Origin: Acidobacteriota bacterium
GTDB taxonomy: Bacteria > Acidobacteriota > Vicinamibacteria > Vicinamibacterales > 2-12-FULL-66-21
Direction of reading: 5' to 3'
DNA length: 7,327 nucleotides
Assembly: GCA_013694845.1 (NCBI GenBank)
Contig: JACDBQ010000593.1
Location: 1 to 7,327, forward strand
The notes beneath the pieces were generated by a model. It saw nothing but the letters and a program-made list of their open reading frames with translations, searched no databases and was not told the DNA's origin. How positions within the stretch are numbered: position 1 is the first letter of the stretch; the number at the start of each line of letters is the position of its first letter. The position numbers were made by a program, and so were the translations under genes. Of this stretch, positions 1 to 6,213 are shown piece after piece.

Positions 1-857
1 CGCGTGTGCTGTTGAGCGGCGGGTTCCACTGGCGATACTCCCCGTCAGGCCACCTGCTGTTCGTCCACGACGGCAGCCTGTTCGCCGTCGCCTTCGATCT
101 GCAGGCACGCCGGATCACCGGCACGCCCGCACCGATGCTCGAAGGTGTCGAAGCGTCCCCGACGAGCGGCGGCGCACAGTTCGCGATCTCGGAGAGCGGC
201 TTGCTCGCCCACGTCGAAACATCGACCGACGGCGAACGCCGGCCACCGCTGGCGTGGGTCGATCGGGCCGGCGTCATCACCCCGCTGGCCGGTGTTCCGC
301 GCGACTGGGTGAGCATCGACCTCTCCCCTGCGGGTGACCGCGTGGCCGTCGGCGGCCGTGACGGCCAGATCTACGTCTATGACGTGGCCCGCGAAAACGC
401 CACGCGGCTGACCCTTGACGCGATTCCGCACGCCGGCCCGGTCTGGTCGCCAGACGGCCGTTACATCGCCTACAGCGCGGCCGCGGGCGGCCCGCAACTT
501 GATGTCCGCCCCTTCCCAGGCCCAGGCGGCAAGTGGAAAATCTCCGAAGAAGGAGTCGCGACAGCGCGGTGGTCGCCCAACGGCAACGAACTGATCTATG
601 CGGCGATCACCGGCGACCTCAAGACGGTCCCCTACCGGATCGACGCCGGAACCTTCGTACCTGAGCGGCCGCGGCGCTGGACGCCGGTGACCGCGACCCT
701 GCCGCTCTCGGGCTTCGCCTTTGCCTTGCATGCGGATGGCAAGCGCGCCATTGTCGCACCCGCGGTTGCGGGAGCTGCGCTCGGCCGCGCCCGCTTCGTG
801 CTGATGACCAACGTCTTCGACGTGCTTCGACGGGTTGCCCCCGCGAGCGGACGATGA
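1..857 (+). CDS. C-terminal TolB/PD40-type beta-propeller, probably the sensor end of a Ser/Thr protein kinase (5' partial)
   Basis: The frame is open to the left edge, so the true start lies outside; the in-frame GTG at 6 is probably internal. About 283 residues are visible. They carry propeller-blade signatures of the TolB/WD40-like (PD40) type: LSPAGDRVAV (about residues 106-115, counted from the GTG), WSPDGRYIAYS (147-157) and WSPNGNELIYA (189-199), plus the segment VRPFPGPGGKWKIS (167-180). That segment and the opening part (GHLLFV..GSLFAVAFDL) are typical of the C-terminal half of acidobacterial membrane Ser/Thr kinases in which a cytoplasmic kinase domain is joined through one membrane helix to an extracytoplasmic propeller. 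No kinase residues are visible here, so that part is inference; a stand-alone propeller protein is the alternative. The stop lies 10 bases before the ATG of a second kinase gene, suggesting co-transcription. Confidence 0.8.
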   Translation, partial: RVLLSGGFHWRYSPSGHLLFVHDGSLFAVAFDLQARRITGTPAPMLEGVEASPTSGGAQFAISESGLLAHVETSTDGERRPPLAWVDRAGVITPLAGVPRDWVSIDLSPAGDRVAVGGRDGQIYVYDVARENATRLTLDAIPHAGPVWSPDGRYIAYSAAAGGPQLDVRPFPGPGGKWKISEEGVATARWSPNGNELIYAAITGDLKTVPYRIDAGTFVPERPRRWTPVTATLPLSGFAFALHADGKRAIVAPAVAGAALGRARFVLMTNVFDVLRRVAPASGR

Positions 858-867
858 GCCTGGGACG

Positions 868-1692
868 ATGATCGGCCGCACGCTCTCGCATTATCAGGTA
901 ATCGGCGAGCTCGGGGCCGGCGGCATGGGGGTCGTCTACCGCGCCAGAGACACGCTGCTCCAGCGTTTCGTCGCGCTCAAGGTGCTGCCGGCCGACGCGG
1001 TGGCCGACGAGAAACGCCAGCAGCGGTTCCTGCAGGAAGCGCGGGCCGCCTCCGCGCTCAATCATCCGCACATCGTCACCATCTACGACGTCATCCACGA
1101 AGACGGCGTCAACGCGATCGTGATGGAGTTGATCGAGGGCACGAGTCTGCTGCACCGGCTTTTGCCGGGCCCATTGCCTCCGCGGCAGGCGCTCGCCATC
1201 GCCCGGCAGATTGCCGATGCCCTGGCGGTCGCCCACGCCGCCGGCATCGTGCACCGCGACCTGAAACCGGCCAACGTCATACTCACGGAGCGCGGGCATG
1301 CGAAGGTCCTCGACTTCGGCATCGCCAAGCTCGACCCGATGCGCGGCAGCACCGATGAAGGCACCCGCACCGCGGCACTCACGGTGATGGGCGCCGTCCT
1401 CGGCACCGCCGCCTACATGTCGCCGGAGCAGGCGCGGGGCGAACCGGTCGATGCGCGGACTGACATCTTCTCCCTGGGCGTGGTCCTGTACGAGATGGTG
1501 AGCGGACGTTCCCCTTTCTCGGCGCCTTCGATCACCGCCATCCTGCACAAGCTGATTTATGAAGAGCCGCAGGACATTTCGACATTCGGTGTCGAACTGC
1601 CTCCAGGGTTGTCGGCGACTGTCCAGCGTGCCCTCGCCAAGGACCCTGGAGGGCGGTTCCAGACGATGGACGCGAGGCACTGGATACGCTGA
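868..1692 (+). CDS. Pkn-type Ser/Thr protein kinase, N-terminal kinase domain (frame broken near its 3' end)
   Basis: This is a Hanks-type Ser/Thr kinase domain that should phosphorylate protein Ser/Thr residues in the cytoplasm. Counted from the ATG at 868, it shows the glycine loop GAGGMG (16-21), catalytic Lys38 in VALKVL, helix-C Glu57, the catalytic loop HRDLKPAN (129-136), DFG (149-151) and SPE (185-187). All catalytic residues are present. The ATG at 868 is preferred over an in-frame TTG at 835 because MIGRTLSHYQVIGELGAGGMG is the usual family N-terminus and it clears the upstream stop at 855-857. The frame runs into a TGA at 1690-1692 right after the kinase fold (..RFQTMDARHWIR). The continuation (ALDTLIAGG, membrane helix, TPRs) is in the frame reached by restoring one base at about 1672-1680. 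The three segments 868-1676, 1677-2236 and 2237-3091 would together encode about 741 residues. Confidence 0.9.
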   Translation: MIGRTLSHYQVIGELGAGGMGVVYRARDTLLQRFVALKVLPADAVADEKRQQRFLQEARAASALNHPHIVTIYDVIHEDGVNAIVMELIEGTSLLHRLLPGPLPPRQALAIARQIADALAVAHAAGIVHRDLKPANVILTERGHAKVLDFGIAKLDPMRGSTDEGTRTAALTVMGAVLGTAAYMSPEQARGEPVDARTDIFSLGVVLYEMVSGRSPFSAPSITAILHKLIYEEPQDISTFGVELPPGLSATVQRALAKDPGGRFQTMDARHWIR

Positions 1693-2236
1693 TTGCCGGG
1701 GGGACGGTTCCGGCCACTGCAGCGTCACGCCAGCCCAGGCGAGCCGCGGCGGCGCGATCTTCAGTGCTCTCGCACCCGCGTGCCCTCGTGCTGGTCGCGG
1801 TGGCGATCGCGGCTGTGCTCCTGTTTGCCTCCGCCTCCGTTCGGGACCGGACGGCGAAGATGCTCGCGATCGTGACGCCGGCGAAGCGCACCAGTAGCTC
1901 CGGCAACACTGCCGGCACGGAAGCCCCGCGTACGGCGTACGACTGGGTCAGTGAAGGGCGGCGGCACCTGGCGCGGTTCGATCGGCGCGAAAACATCGAC
2001 CGTGCGGTCGATGCCTTCGCCCGGGCCGTGCAGGTGGACCCGTCCCACGCGTATGCCCACGCCGGCCTGGCGGAAGCGTACCTGCGGAAGGACCTCAGTA
2101 CCCCTGACCCGCAATGGATTCGCCAGGCGACCGAGTCCGCACGCCGAAGCGTGCAGCTCGATGGTGACCTGGCGGCCGGGCACGCAGCCCTCGGCCTCGT
2201 GCTCCTCCGCGCGAAGCAGCCGGAGGAAGGAGCGCC
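1677..2236 (+). CDS. Middle segment of the same kinase: linker, membrane helix and first TPRs (frameshifted)
   Basis: This segment has no start of its own and is read as the continuation of the kinase gene in the next frame. It opens with ALDTLIAGG, the usual tail of this kinase family, then an Ala/Arg-rich linker. A hydrophobic helix of about 20 residues follows at 1782-1842 (ALVLVAVAIAAVLLFASA), which would anchor the protein in the inner membrane. TPR-like helices come next (for example NIDRAVDAFARAVQVDPSHA and AHAGLAEAYLR, then a second pair ending in AALGLVLLRAKQPEEGA). Near 2229-2237 the sense is lost again: restoring one G in GGAGCGCCGAG gives EEGAAELEQALRQDA and joins the next TPR block. 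In its own frame the reading continues as non-family sequence to a stop at 2666. Confidence 0.72.
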
Positions 2237-3091
2237 GAGCTCGAGCAGGCCCTGCGGCAGGATGCGACCCTGCCGCTCGCCCATCTCGGAATGGGCGAGT
2301 ACTACATGTCGAAGAGAGACTCGAAACAGGCCGAGGGGGTCTATGCCAGGGCGGCCGCTCTCGCTCCGGGTGAATGGCATCCGGTCCTGCAGCTCGGACG
2401 AAGTTTCTACGCACAGGCCCGTTACAGCGAGGCCGCCTCGACGTGGGAAACGGCGCGGGCGAAGAGCCCGGACAACGCGCTCGTCCTCCGCAATCTGGGA
2501 GCCGCGTATCACATGCTGGAACGGACCGACGATGCGGCGGCCGCATTTCAGCGCGCGCTCGAGATCGAACCAAGCGCCACCGTCTACAGCAACCTCGGGA
2601 CGCTGCGCTTTTTTCAGGGCCGCTACAGCGACGCGGCTGCGGCCTTCGAAAAGGCTGTCGAACTGAACCCGAGCGTCTTTCTCTACTGGGCAAATCTGGG
2701 CGACGCCTACCGGCGTCTGCCCGGGAGCACCGAGAAGGCGCGGACCGCGTACTCACGCGCGATCAACCTCGTCGAGGACCGCCTGAAGACGTCCCCCACC
2801 AGCCCGGACCTGCAAACCCAGCTGGCGCTGTATCTCGCCAAGAGCGACAACAAGACCCGCGCGCTCCAGGAGCTGCGGCGATGGGAAAGCTTCGAGACGA
2901 AGAGTCCCGCGAGTCACTTCCGGGTCCTGCTGATCCACGAGATCGGCGGCGACCGGGAGGCCGCGCTGTCGGCGCTGAGTGCGGCGCTGACGGCAGGCTA
3001 CGCCATCAAGGAGATCCGGGACGAGCCCGAGCTCGCCCGGCTGAGGAACGATCCCAGGTACCACCGTATCGTCGCGACGTTCGACAAGTAA
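2237..3091 (+). CDS. C-terminal TPR domain of the same kinase (frameshifted)
   Basis: This is the third segment of the split kinase gene and ends at a TAA. It holds consecutive tetratricopeptide repeats with normal spacing, among them AHLGMGEYYMSKRDSKQAEG, VLRNLGAAYHMLERTDDAAA, VYSNLGTLRFFQGRYSDAAA and YWANLGDAYRRL. The end (ELARLRNDPRYHRIVATFDK) is the usual C-terminus of TPR kinases in this group. TPRs mediate protein contacts; downstream of a membrane helix they probably lie outside the cytoplasmic membrane. An internal ATG at 2291 could be called as a start, but it falls inside a TPR and has no convincing ribosome binding site, so it is unlikely to be the real one. The stop is 21 bases before the next ATG (3113), consistent with one transcript. 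Confidence 0.78.
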   Translation, partial: ELEQALRQDATLPLAHLGMGEYYMSKRDSKQAEGVYARAAALAPGEWHPVLQLGRSFYAQARYSEAASTWETARAKSPDNALVLRNLGAAYHMLERTDDAAAAFQRALEIEPSATVYSNLGTLRFFQGRYSDAAAAFEKAVELNPSVFLYWANLGDAYRRLPGSTEKARTAYSRAINLVEDRLKTSPTSPDLQTQLALYLAKSDNKTRALQELRRWESFETKSPASHFRVLLIHEIGGDREAALSALSAALTAGYAIKEIRDEPELARLRNDPRYHRIVATFDK

Positions 3092-3112
3092 CCGCAGACA
3101 GAAGGAGATGTG

Positions 3113-3756
3113 ATGGCTCAGTACGCATTGTTGCTCAACTGCTCGACCACGGGTGCGGCGTCAGAGAACGAGGGGGTCTTCGACAGCGTGCAATGGGTGT
3201 CGCCGACCGGCAACTCCTGTCCTAACCCGAACTCGGCATCGCTGTCGCTCGATCCCGGCGACCAGGTGGCGTTCGCGGTGCAGGTGAAGGATGCGAACGG
3301 TACGGTGCAGTCGATATGGTCGAACTGGATCGTCGTGATGGTGACCGCCGTGACCGCACCGGGCAACCGCGGCAGTCGAAACGCCGACAACAACAGTCCG
3401 TTCCGGATCGGCGGCGGCAACAGGCCGAACACGGTCCTGCTCGCGAGCAGCAGCGGCGCCGGCGGAACCTGGACGTTCAGCGGCTTCGACGCGGTGGAAA
3501 CTCGTCGACGGCAGGAGCCTACCAGGGCATGGGCTACCTCAATGTCGTCGCCGACATTCCGCCCGGAAACTCGTCCCCGAACCGTAACATCAGTCAGTAC
3601 GAAGCGGTCGTGGTCGCGTCACTCACCGACGGCAGTCAGCAGACGTGGCAGTTCGGATTCGACCCGGAAATGGACGTCGACAACAACAATTTGATGCTTG
3701 ACGCAAGCCTACAATACCGCCATGCCTGCCCATCACGTCCTAGCGGATCTGCGTGA
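3113..3756 (+). pseudogene. Unrecognised cytoplasmic protein of about 214 residues, interrupted by one frameshift
   Basis: I do not recognise this family. The ATG at 3113 follows a strong ribosome binding site, GAAGGAG at 3101-3107, with 5 bases of spacing; it beats the adjacent GTG at 3110. The first frame gives MAQYALLLNCSTTG.. through ..GTWTFSGFDAV and then degenerates to a stop at 3692-3694. The adjacent frame continues sensibly from about 3500 with GNSSTAGAYQGMGYLNVVAD.. to ..WQFGFDPEMDVDNN and a stop at 3754-3756. One base missing in 3491-3500 (GCGGTGGAAA) explains the switch. The protein has no signal peptide or membrane segment, is rich in Ser, Asn, Gly and Val, and alternates polar and hydrophobic residues, suggesting a beta-sandwich. 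Its end overlaps the next gene by 35 bases. It follows the kinase closely and could be a partner or substrate, which is inference. It may be intact in the organism if the indel is an assembly error. Confidence 0.6.
3710..3715 (+). promoter_or_regulatory. Candidate -10 box for a leaderless transcript of the M20 hydrolase gene
   Basis: TACAAT ends 6 bases before the ATG at 3722, the distance expected if transcription starts at the A of the ATG. No ribosome binding site precedes that ATG. A -35 is unclear: TTGATG at 3691-3696 would leave only 13 bases of spacing. The box lies inside the end of the preceding reading frame. Confidence 0.4.
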
Positions 3757-4957
3757 GCTTGCCGAGCGGACCAGCACACCCGAGGGGGCTCAGCGCCTGG
3801 CCTGGGGACCGGTCTGGCGCGACGCGCGTCTGTGGTTCGCCGCCAAAGTGGCGGAGCTCGGCCTGCGAGTGACGACCGATGCGGCGGGGAACAACTGGGT
3901 CCTGCTGCCGGGCGGCGGACCAGAGACCGTGATCATCGGCGGTCACCTCGATTCGGTTCCCAATGGCGGCTGGCTCGATGGCGCGCTCGGCGTGACGGTC
4001 GGCCTGGAAGCGCTGCGCATGTTCGCGACCCGTCGTCCGCCGGTGTCGATAGCGGTGGTCGACTGGGCGGATGAAGAGGGGGCCCGGTTCGGCCGCAGCC
4101 TTCTTGGATCCTCGGCCGCCAGCGGGAGCCTGAAGGTCGAGGACATCCGGGGGCTGGTGGACAGGGATGGCACCCGGCTCGTGGATGCGCTGAGCGAGAA
4201 CGGGGTGGACGTCGACCGCATGCTGGATGCGCATGCCGCGCTGAAAAATATTTCCGCCCGCGGATATCTCGAGCTTCATATCGAGCAGGGTCCGGTGCTG
4301 GAGAAAATGAACAGGTCCACCGGCGTGGTGCTCGGGACGTTTGGCGTGGAGCGCCACATGATCCGATTCGTCGGGCAGGCGGCGCATTCGGGATCGACCC
4401 CGATTGCGATGCGGCGCGACGCGTTTCTTGCCGCGGCGCAGACCGCACTCGAATGCCGCGAGATCGCGCGACGCCACTCGACGCCCGATGCGGGAGTGGT
4501 GTGCACGGTCGGCGTGGTCAAGGCCGAGCCGGGCATCGTGACCGCCGTGCCAGGGGTGTGCGAGATTTCGCTGGATCAGCGTGCGTTGAACGCCGAGGTG
4601 CTCGCCCGGATGCTTGCCGACGCCCGGACCGCGTCGGAGCAAGCGGCGTCAGCCAACAACGTCAGCGTCGAGTGGCGCGACCTCTGGAGGATCGAGCCGC
4701 GCCTTTTCGATCCACGCCTGCTGCAGTTGTGCGAGGAGGCCGTGCGCGAGGTAACCGGCGATGCGCCGAAGCTTCCATCAGGGCCCCTGCACGACGCGGC
4801 CGAGATGGTGCCGCATATGCCCGTGGTCATGATGTTCGCCTATTCGTCCAACGGGCTTTCGCACTGTAAGGAAGAGGACACGCCGGAGCCGCACCTCCTG
4901 CAGACGATCGACGCCTTCCTGCGGCTGGTGGAGAAAACGGTCGACCTGAGCGCGTGA
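3722..4957 (+). CDS. M20-family Zn-dependent amidohydrolase (allantoate amidohydrolase / N-carbamoyl-L-amino-acid hydrolase type)
   Basis: This enzyme of 411 residues has the full length and motif order of the AllC/HyuC/beta-ureidopropionase branch of peptidase family M20. These cytoplasmic dimeric metalloenzymes hydrolyse the ureido or amide bond of substrates such as allantoate, N-carbamoyl amino acids or 3-ureidopropionate. Expected metal ligands are all visible: His75 in GGHLDS, Asp86 in GGWLDG, the Glu pair 118-119 in DWADEEGARF, His186 in LELHIEQG and His381 in GLSHCKEED. Other family motifs are GQAAHSGSTP (dimerisation-domain substrate contact, about 218-227) and SGPLHDAAEM (353-362). 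The ATG at 3722 gives the natural N-terminus; an in-frame TTG at 3698 is less likely. Substrate cannot be told from sequence, and no purine or pyrimidine degradation genes are adjacent. Peptidase activity is a less likely alternative. Confidence 0.92.
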   Translation: MPAHHVLADLRELAERTSTPEGAQRLAWGPVWRDARLWFAAKVAELGLRVTTDAAGNNWVLLPGGGPETVIIGGHLDSVPNGGWLDGALGVTVGLEALRMFATRRPPVSIAVVDWADEEGARFGRSLLGSSAASGSLKVEDIRGLVDRDGTRLVDALSENGVDVDRMLDAHAALKNISARGYLELHIEQGPVLEKMNRSTGVVLGTFGVERHMIRFVGQAAHSGSTPIAMRRDAFLAAAQTALECREIARRHSTPDAGVVCTVGVVKAEPGIVTAVPGVCEISLDQRALNAEVLARMLADARTASEQAASANNVSVEWRDLWRIEPRLFDPRLLQLCEEAVREVTGDAPKLPSGPLHDAAEMVPHMPVVMMFAYSSNGLSHCKEEDTPEPHLLQTIDAFLRLVEKTVDLSA

Positions 4958-4972
4958 ACAGCGCCGTGCCCC

Positions 4973-5010
4973 GCCGACAGAGCTGTCAGAGGCGCGCCAG
5001 ATCTGTCGGC
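4973..5010. terminator. Inverted repeat just after the M20 gene, possible terminator or mRNA end
   Basis: GCCGACAGA (4973-4981) pairs perfectly with TCTGTCGGC (5002-5010), giving a 9-bp stem around a 20-base loop that includes GGCGCGCC. It starts 15 bases after the stop at 4957. No T-run follows, so factor-independent termination is doubtful; it may stabilise the 3' end. An alternative small hairpin, GACAG/CTGTC, competes with it. The rest of the 4958-5117 gap shows only weak promoter-like matches. Confidence 0.4.
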
Positions 5011-5117
5011 CGTTCCAGGATCTTCAGGACCGTCAACCTGACCTGGGTCGCCAGAAATAGAGACTATGCGGGTGGTATGTGGCTTGCGGCCAGCCGGGGC
5101 AGGACAGGGACCATGCG

Positions 5118-5867
5118 ATGCCATTGACAGTCTGCCCAATCTGCGAGCGAGTCGTCCCGGACGCGGCGGTGGGGTGTCTCGAATGCCGCGAGGCGCCTGA
5201 GGCCTCGCCCGACCAGCCGGTCAATGAGCCGGACGCCGCATCGGTCGGCAGCGTAGGTCGTCGTGAGGTGTTGCTGGTCGCCGCCGCCCTGGTGGCGAGT
5301 GGGGCGATCACGCTGACGCTGCTCAGCGCCCGCGGCAAGGTGCCGGTGGATGTGCCGGTGCCGCGTGCCGTGACCGCCTCCGGGTTCGCCGGGCCTTCCG
5401 TCGAGGCTGGGCCGAGACCCCACGGCGCGACATGGACCGACAACAGCGACGCCTGGGTCGGTGGTGACCGCCACGGCATCGCTCTCGAACTGGCTGCCCG
5501 CAATGAGACCCCGGTCTGGATGCGGAGAGTCCGGCCGCTGCTGATCGTCCGCTGCGCGAATCGCCGCACCGATGTCTTCGTCTTCACCGACTCGGCGGCC
5601 GCGATGGAGCAGCAGGACGAAGACCACGCCGTCAAGGTCACGCTGGACGACGAGCCGGATCGTACGGAGCGCTGGCCCGATTCCGCCTCGCACGACGCGC
5701 TGTTTGCCCCTGACGGCGCGGCCTTTGTCCGCCAGCTCGGCCGGGCCCGCACCCTTCGATTCGCCTACACCCCCCACAACGCGGCCCCCGTGGTGGCGCA
5801 ATTCAACGTGGTCGGGCTGAGCGAGCACCTCACCCCGGCCGACGCCCGGTGCACCGCAGGCAGATAG
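5118..5867 (+). CDS. Membrane-anchored protein with N-terminal zinc ribbon and VasI/TagO-like C-terminal domain
   Basis: The protein has 249 residues from the ATG at 5118. That start has AGGGA at 5106-5110 with 7 bases of spacing and puts the motif CPIC..CLEC right at the N-terminus; an in-frame GTG at 5079 would add 13 unlikely residues. Order of parts: a probable zinc ribbon (Cys6, Cys9, Cys20, Cys23), an acidic linker, one hydrophobic helix (about 51-69) and an extracytoplasmic domain (about 105-249). The last domain resembles the type VI secretion-associated VasI/TagO family in layout: LELAARNETP, then PLLIVRCANRRTDVFV, a V-x-V-x-LDD segment, RTERWPDS, LFAPDG..FVRQL, TLRFAYTPHNAAPVVAQFNV and a final Cys245. 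In that family the domain is linked to T6SS, but it also occurs in proteins away from T6SS loci, and none is seen here. The real function is unknown. Confidence 0.75.
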   Translation: MPLTVCPICERVVPDAAVGCLECREAPEASPDQPVNEPDAASVGSVGRREVLLVAAALVASGAITLTLLSARGKVPVDVPVPRAVTASGFAGPSVEAGPRPHGATWTDNSDAWVGGDRHGIALELAARNETPVWMRRVRPLLIVRCANRRTDVFVFTDSAAAMEQQDEDHAVKVTLDDEPDRTERWPDSASHDALFAPDGAAFVRQLGRARTLRFAYTPHNAAPVVAQFNVVGLSEHLTPADARCTAGR

Positions 5868-5933
5868 CCCGTCAGTTCGCCCGGGCCTGTGCCAACCCTG
5901 AACCTCGATTGACCGTCATACGTATCGAGAAAC

Positions 5934-6080
5934 ATGACGATCTTCAAAAAACTCTTCGGCGCGAAGGCTCCGGCCCAACGCATTCGTGTCTGCATCGAGT
6001 GCGGCATGCCGGTGGCTGAGCACAAGGATTGGTGCAGCATCTACCGTACGCAGCAGGAGATGGCAGCAAAGGCGAAATAG
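5934..6080 (+). CDS. Small 48-residue protein with a CCHC-type putative zinc-binding motif
   Basis: This short frame begins MTIFKKLFGAKAPA and contains C-x2-C-x6-H-x3-C (Cys20, Cys23, His30, Cys34), a plausible single zinc site, followed by a Lys/Ala-rich tail ending in TAG. It is supported by the ordered Cys/His spacing, codon use like its neighbours, and a position 66 bases after the previous stop and 7 bases before a hairpin. The ribosome binding site is weak (GAG at 5927-5929). The amphipathic N-terminus could be a membrane-peripheral helix. The preceding gene also starts with a zinc-ribbon motif, which may indicate a functional pair, but this is inference. I do not recognise the family. 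Confidence 0.6.
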   Translation: MTIFKKLFGAKAPAQRIRVCIECGMPVAEHKDWCSIYRTQQEMAAKAK

Positions 6081-6087
6081 TTTCAGG

Positions 6088-6130
6088 GTTCCAGGATTCT
6101 GAGGGGCACGGTTCGGTGGTGCCCCGGAAC
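6088..6130. terminator. Hairpin following the small zinc-motif gene
   Basis: GGGGCAC (6103-6109) pairs with GTGCCCC (6119-6125) across a 9-base loop. An outer pair, GTTCC (6088-6092) with GGAAC (6126-6130), extends it with a 10-base bulge on the left. It starts 7 bases after the stop at 6080. There is no T-run, so it is a possible attenuating or mRNA-end structure, not a textbook intrinsic terminator. Confidence 0.4.
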
Positions 6131-6162
6131 TGACGAGGTCGATGACTCCAGAGTCTCGAACC

Positions 6163-6190
6163 CCGGACCGCCGGACTCCGGACCCCGGAC
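6163..6190 (+). repeat. Cluster of four CCGGAC direct repeats
   Basis: CCGGAC occurs at 6163-6168, 6171-6176, 6178-6183 and 6185-6190, with steps of 8, 7 and 7 bases. It sits just upstream of the candidate promoter at 6196-6204 in an otherwise gene-free stretch. It could be a low-complexity intergenic repeat or a binding-site cluster; nothing decides between them. Confidence 0.55.
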
Positions 6191-6195
6191 CCTTG

Positions 6196-6204
6196 TGTTA
6201 GACT
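6196..6204 (+). promoter_or_regulatory. Candidate extended -10 promoter for the RRM protein gene
   Basis: TG at 6196-6197, one base, then TAGACT at 6199-6204 forms an extended -10 element. No good -35 hexamer is seen at normal spacing, which extended -10 promoters tolerate. Transcription from about 6211 would give a leader of roughly 228 bases before the ATG at 6439. Confidence 0.4.
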
Positions 6205-6213
6205 GAGTCAGTC
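6201..6213. promoter_or_regulatory. 13-base dyad (possible operator) over the candidate -10 box
   Basis: GACTGA-G-TCAGTC is a perfect inverted repeat of six bases each side of one central base. It overlaps the candidate -10 and likely start point, where a repressor would act. It is too tight to form an RNA hairpin, so a DNA-binding site is the more natural reading. A chance palindrome cannot be excluded. Confidence 0.35.

Noticed and set aside
619..1728. Long - strand open frame opposite the kinase domain
   Set aside because: It is Arg/Gly-rich with no domain signal and is antisense to an unmistakable kinase; long antisense frames are common in high-GC DNA.
1672..2237. Programmed -1 frameshifting in the kinase gene
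   Set aside because: No X-XXY-YYZ slippery site or downstream pseudoknot is evident at either break, and two breaks in one gene fit indels better.
1761..2756. - strand open frame opposite the TPR region
   Set aside because: Low-complexity Arg/Ser/Pro composition without motifs, and the + strand carries clear TPRs.
5038..5067. Promoter upstream of the zinc-ribbon protein (CTGACC with GACTAT)
   Set aside because: The match to consensus is weak at both hexamers; in GC-rich DNA it is not distinguishable from chance.
5064..5828. - strand open frame opposite the zinc-ribbon membrane protein
   Set aside because: No recognisable domain; the + strand has ordered Cys motifs, a membrane helix and a family-like domain.
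5909..5933. Promoter (TTGACC) before the small zinc-motif gene
   Set aside because: TTGACC is a fair -35, but no -10 lies at usable spacing before the ATG at 5934.
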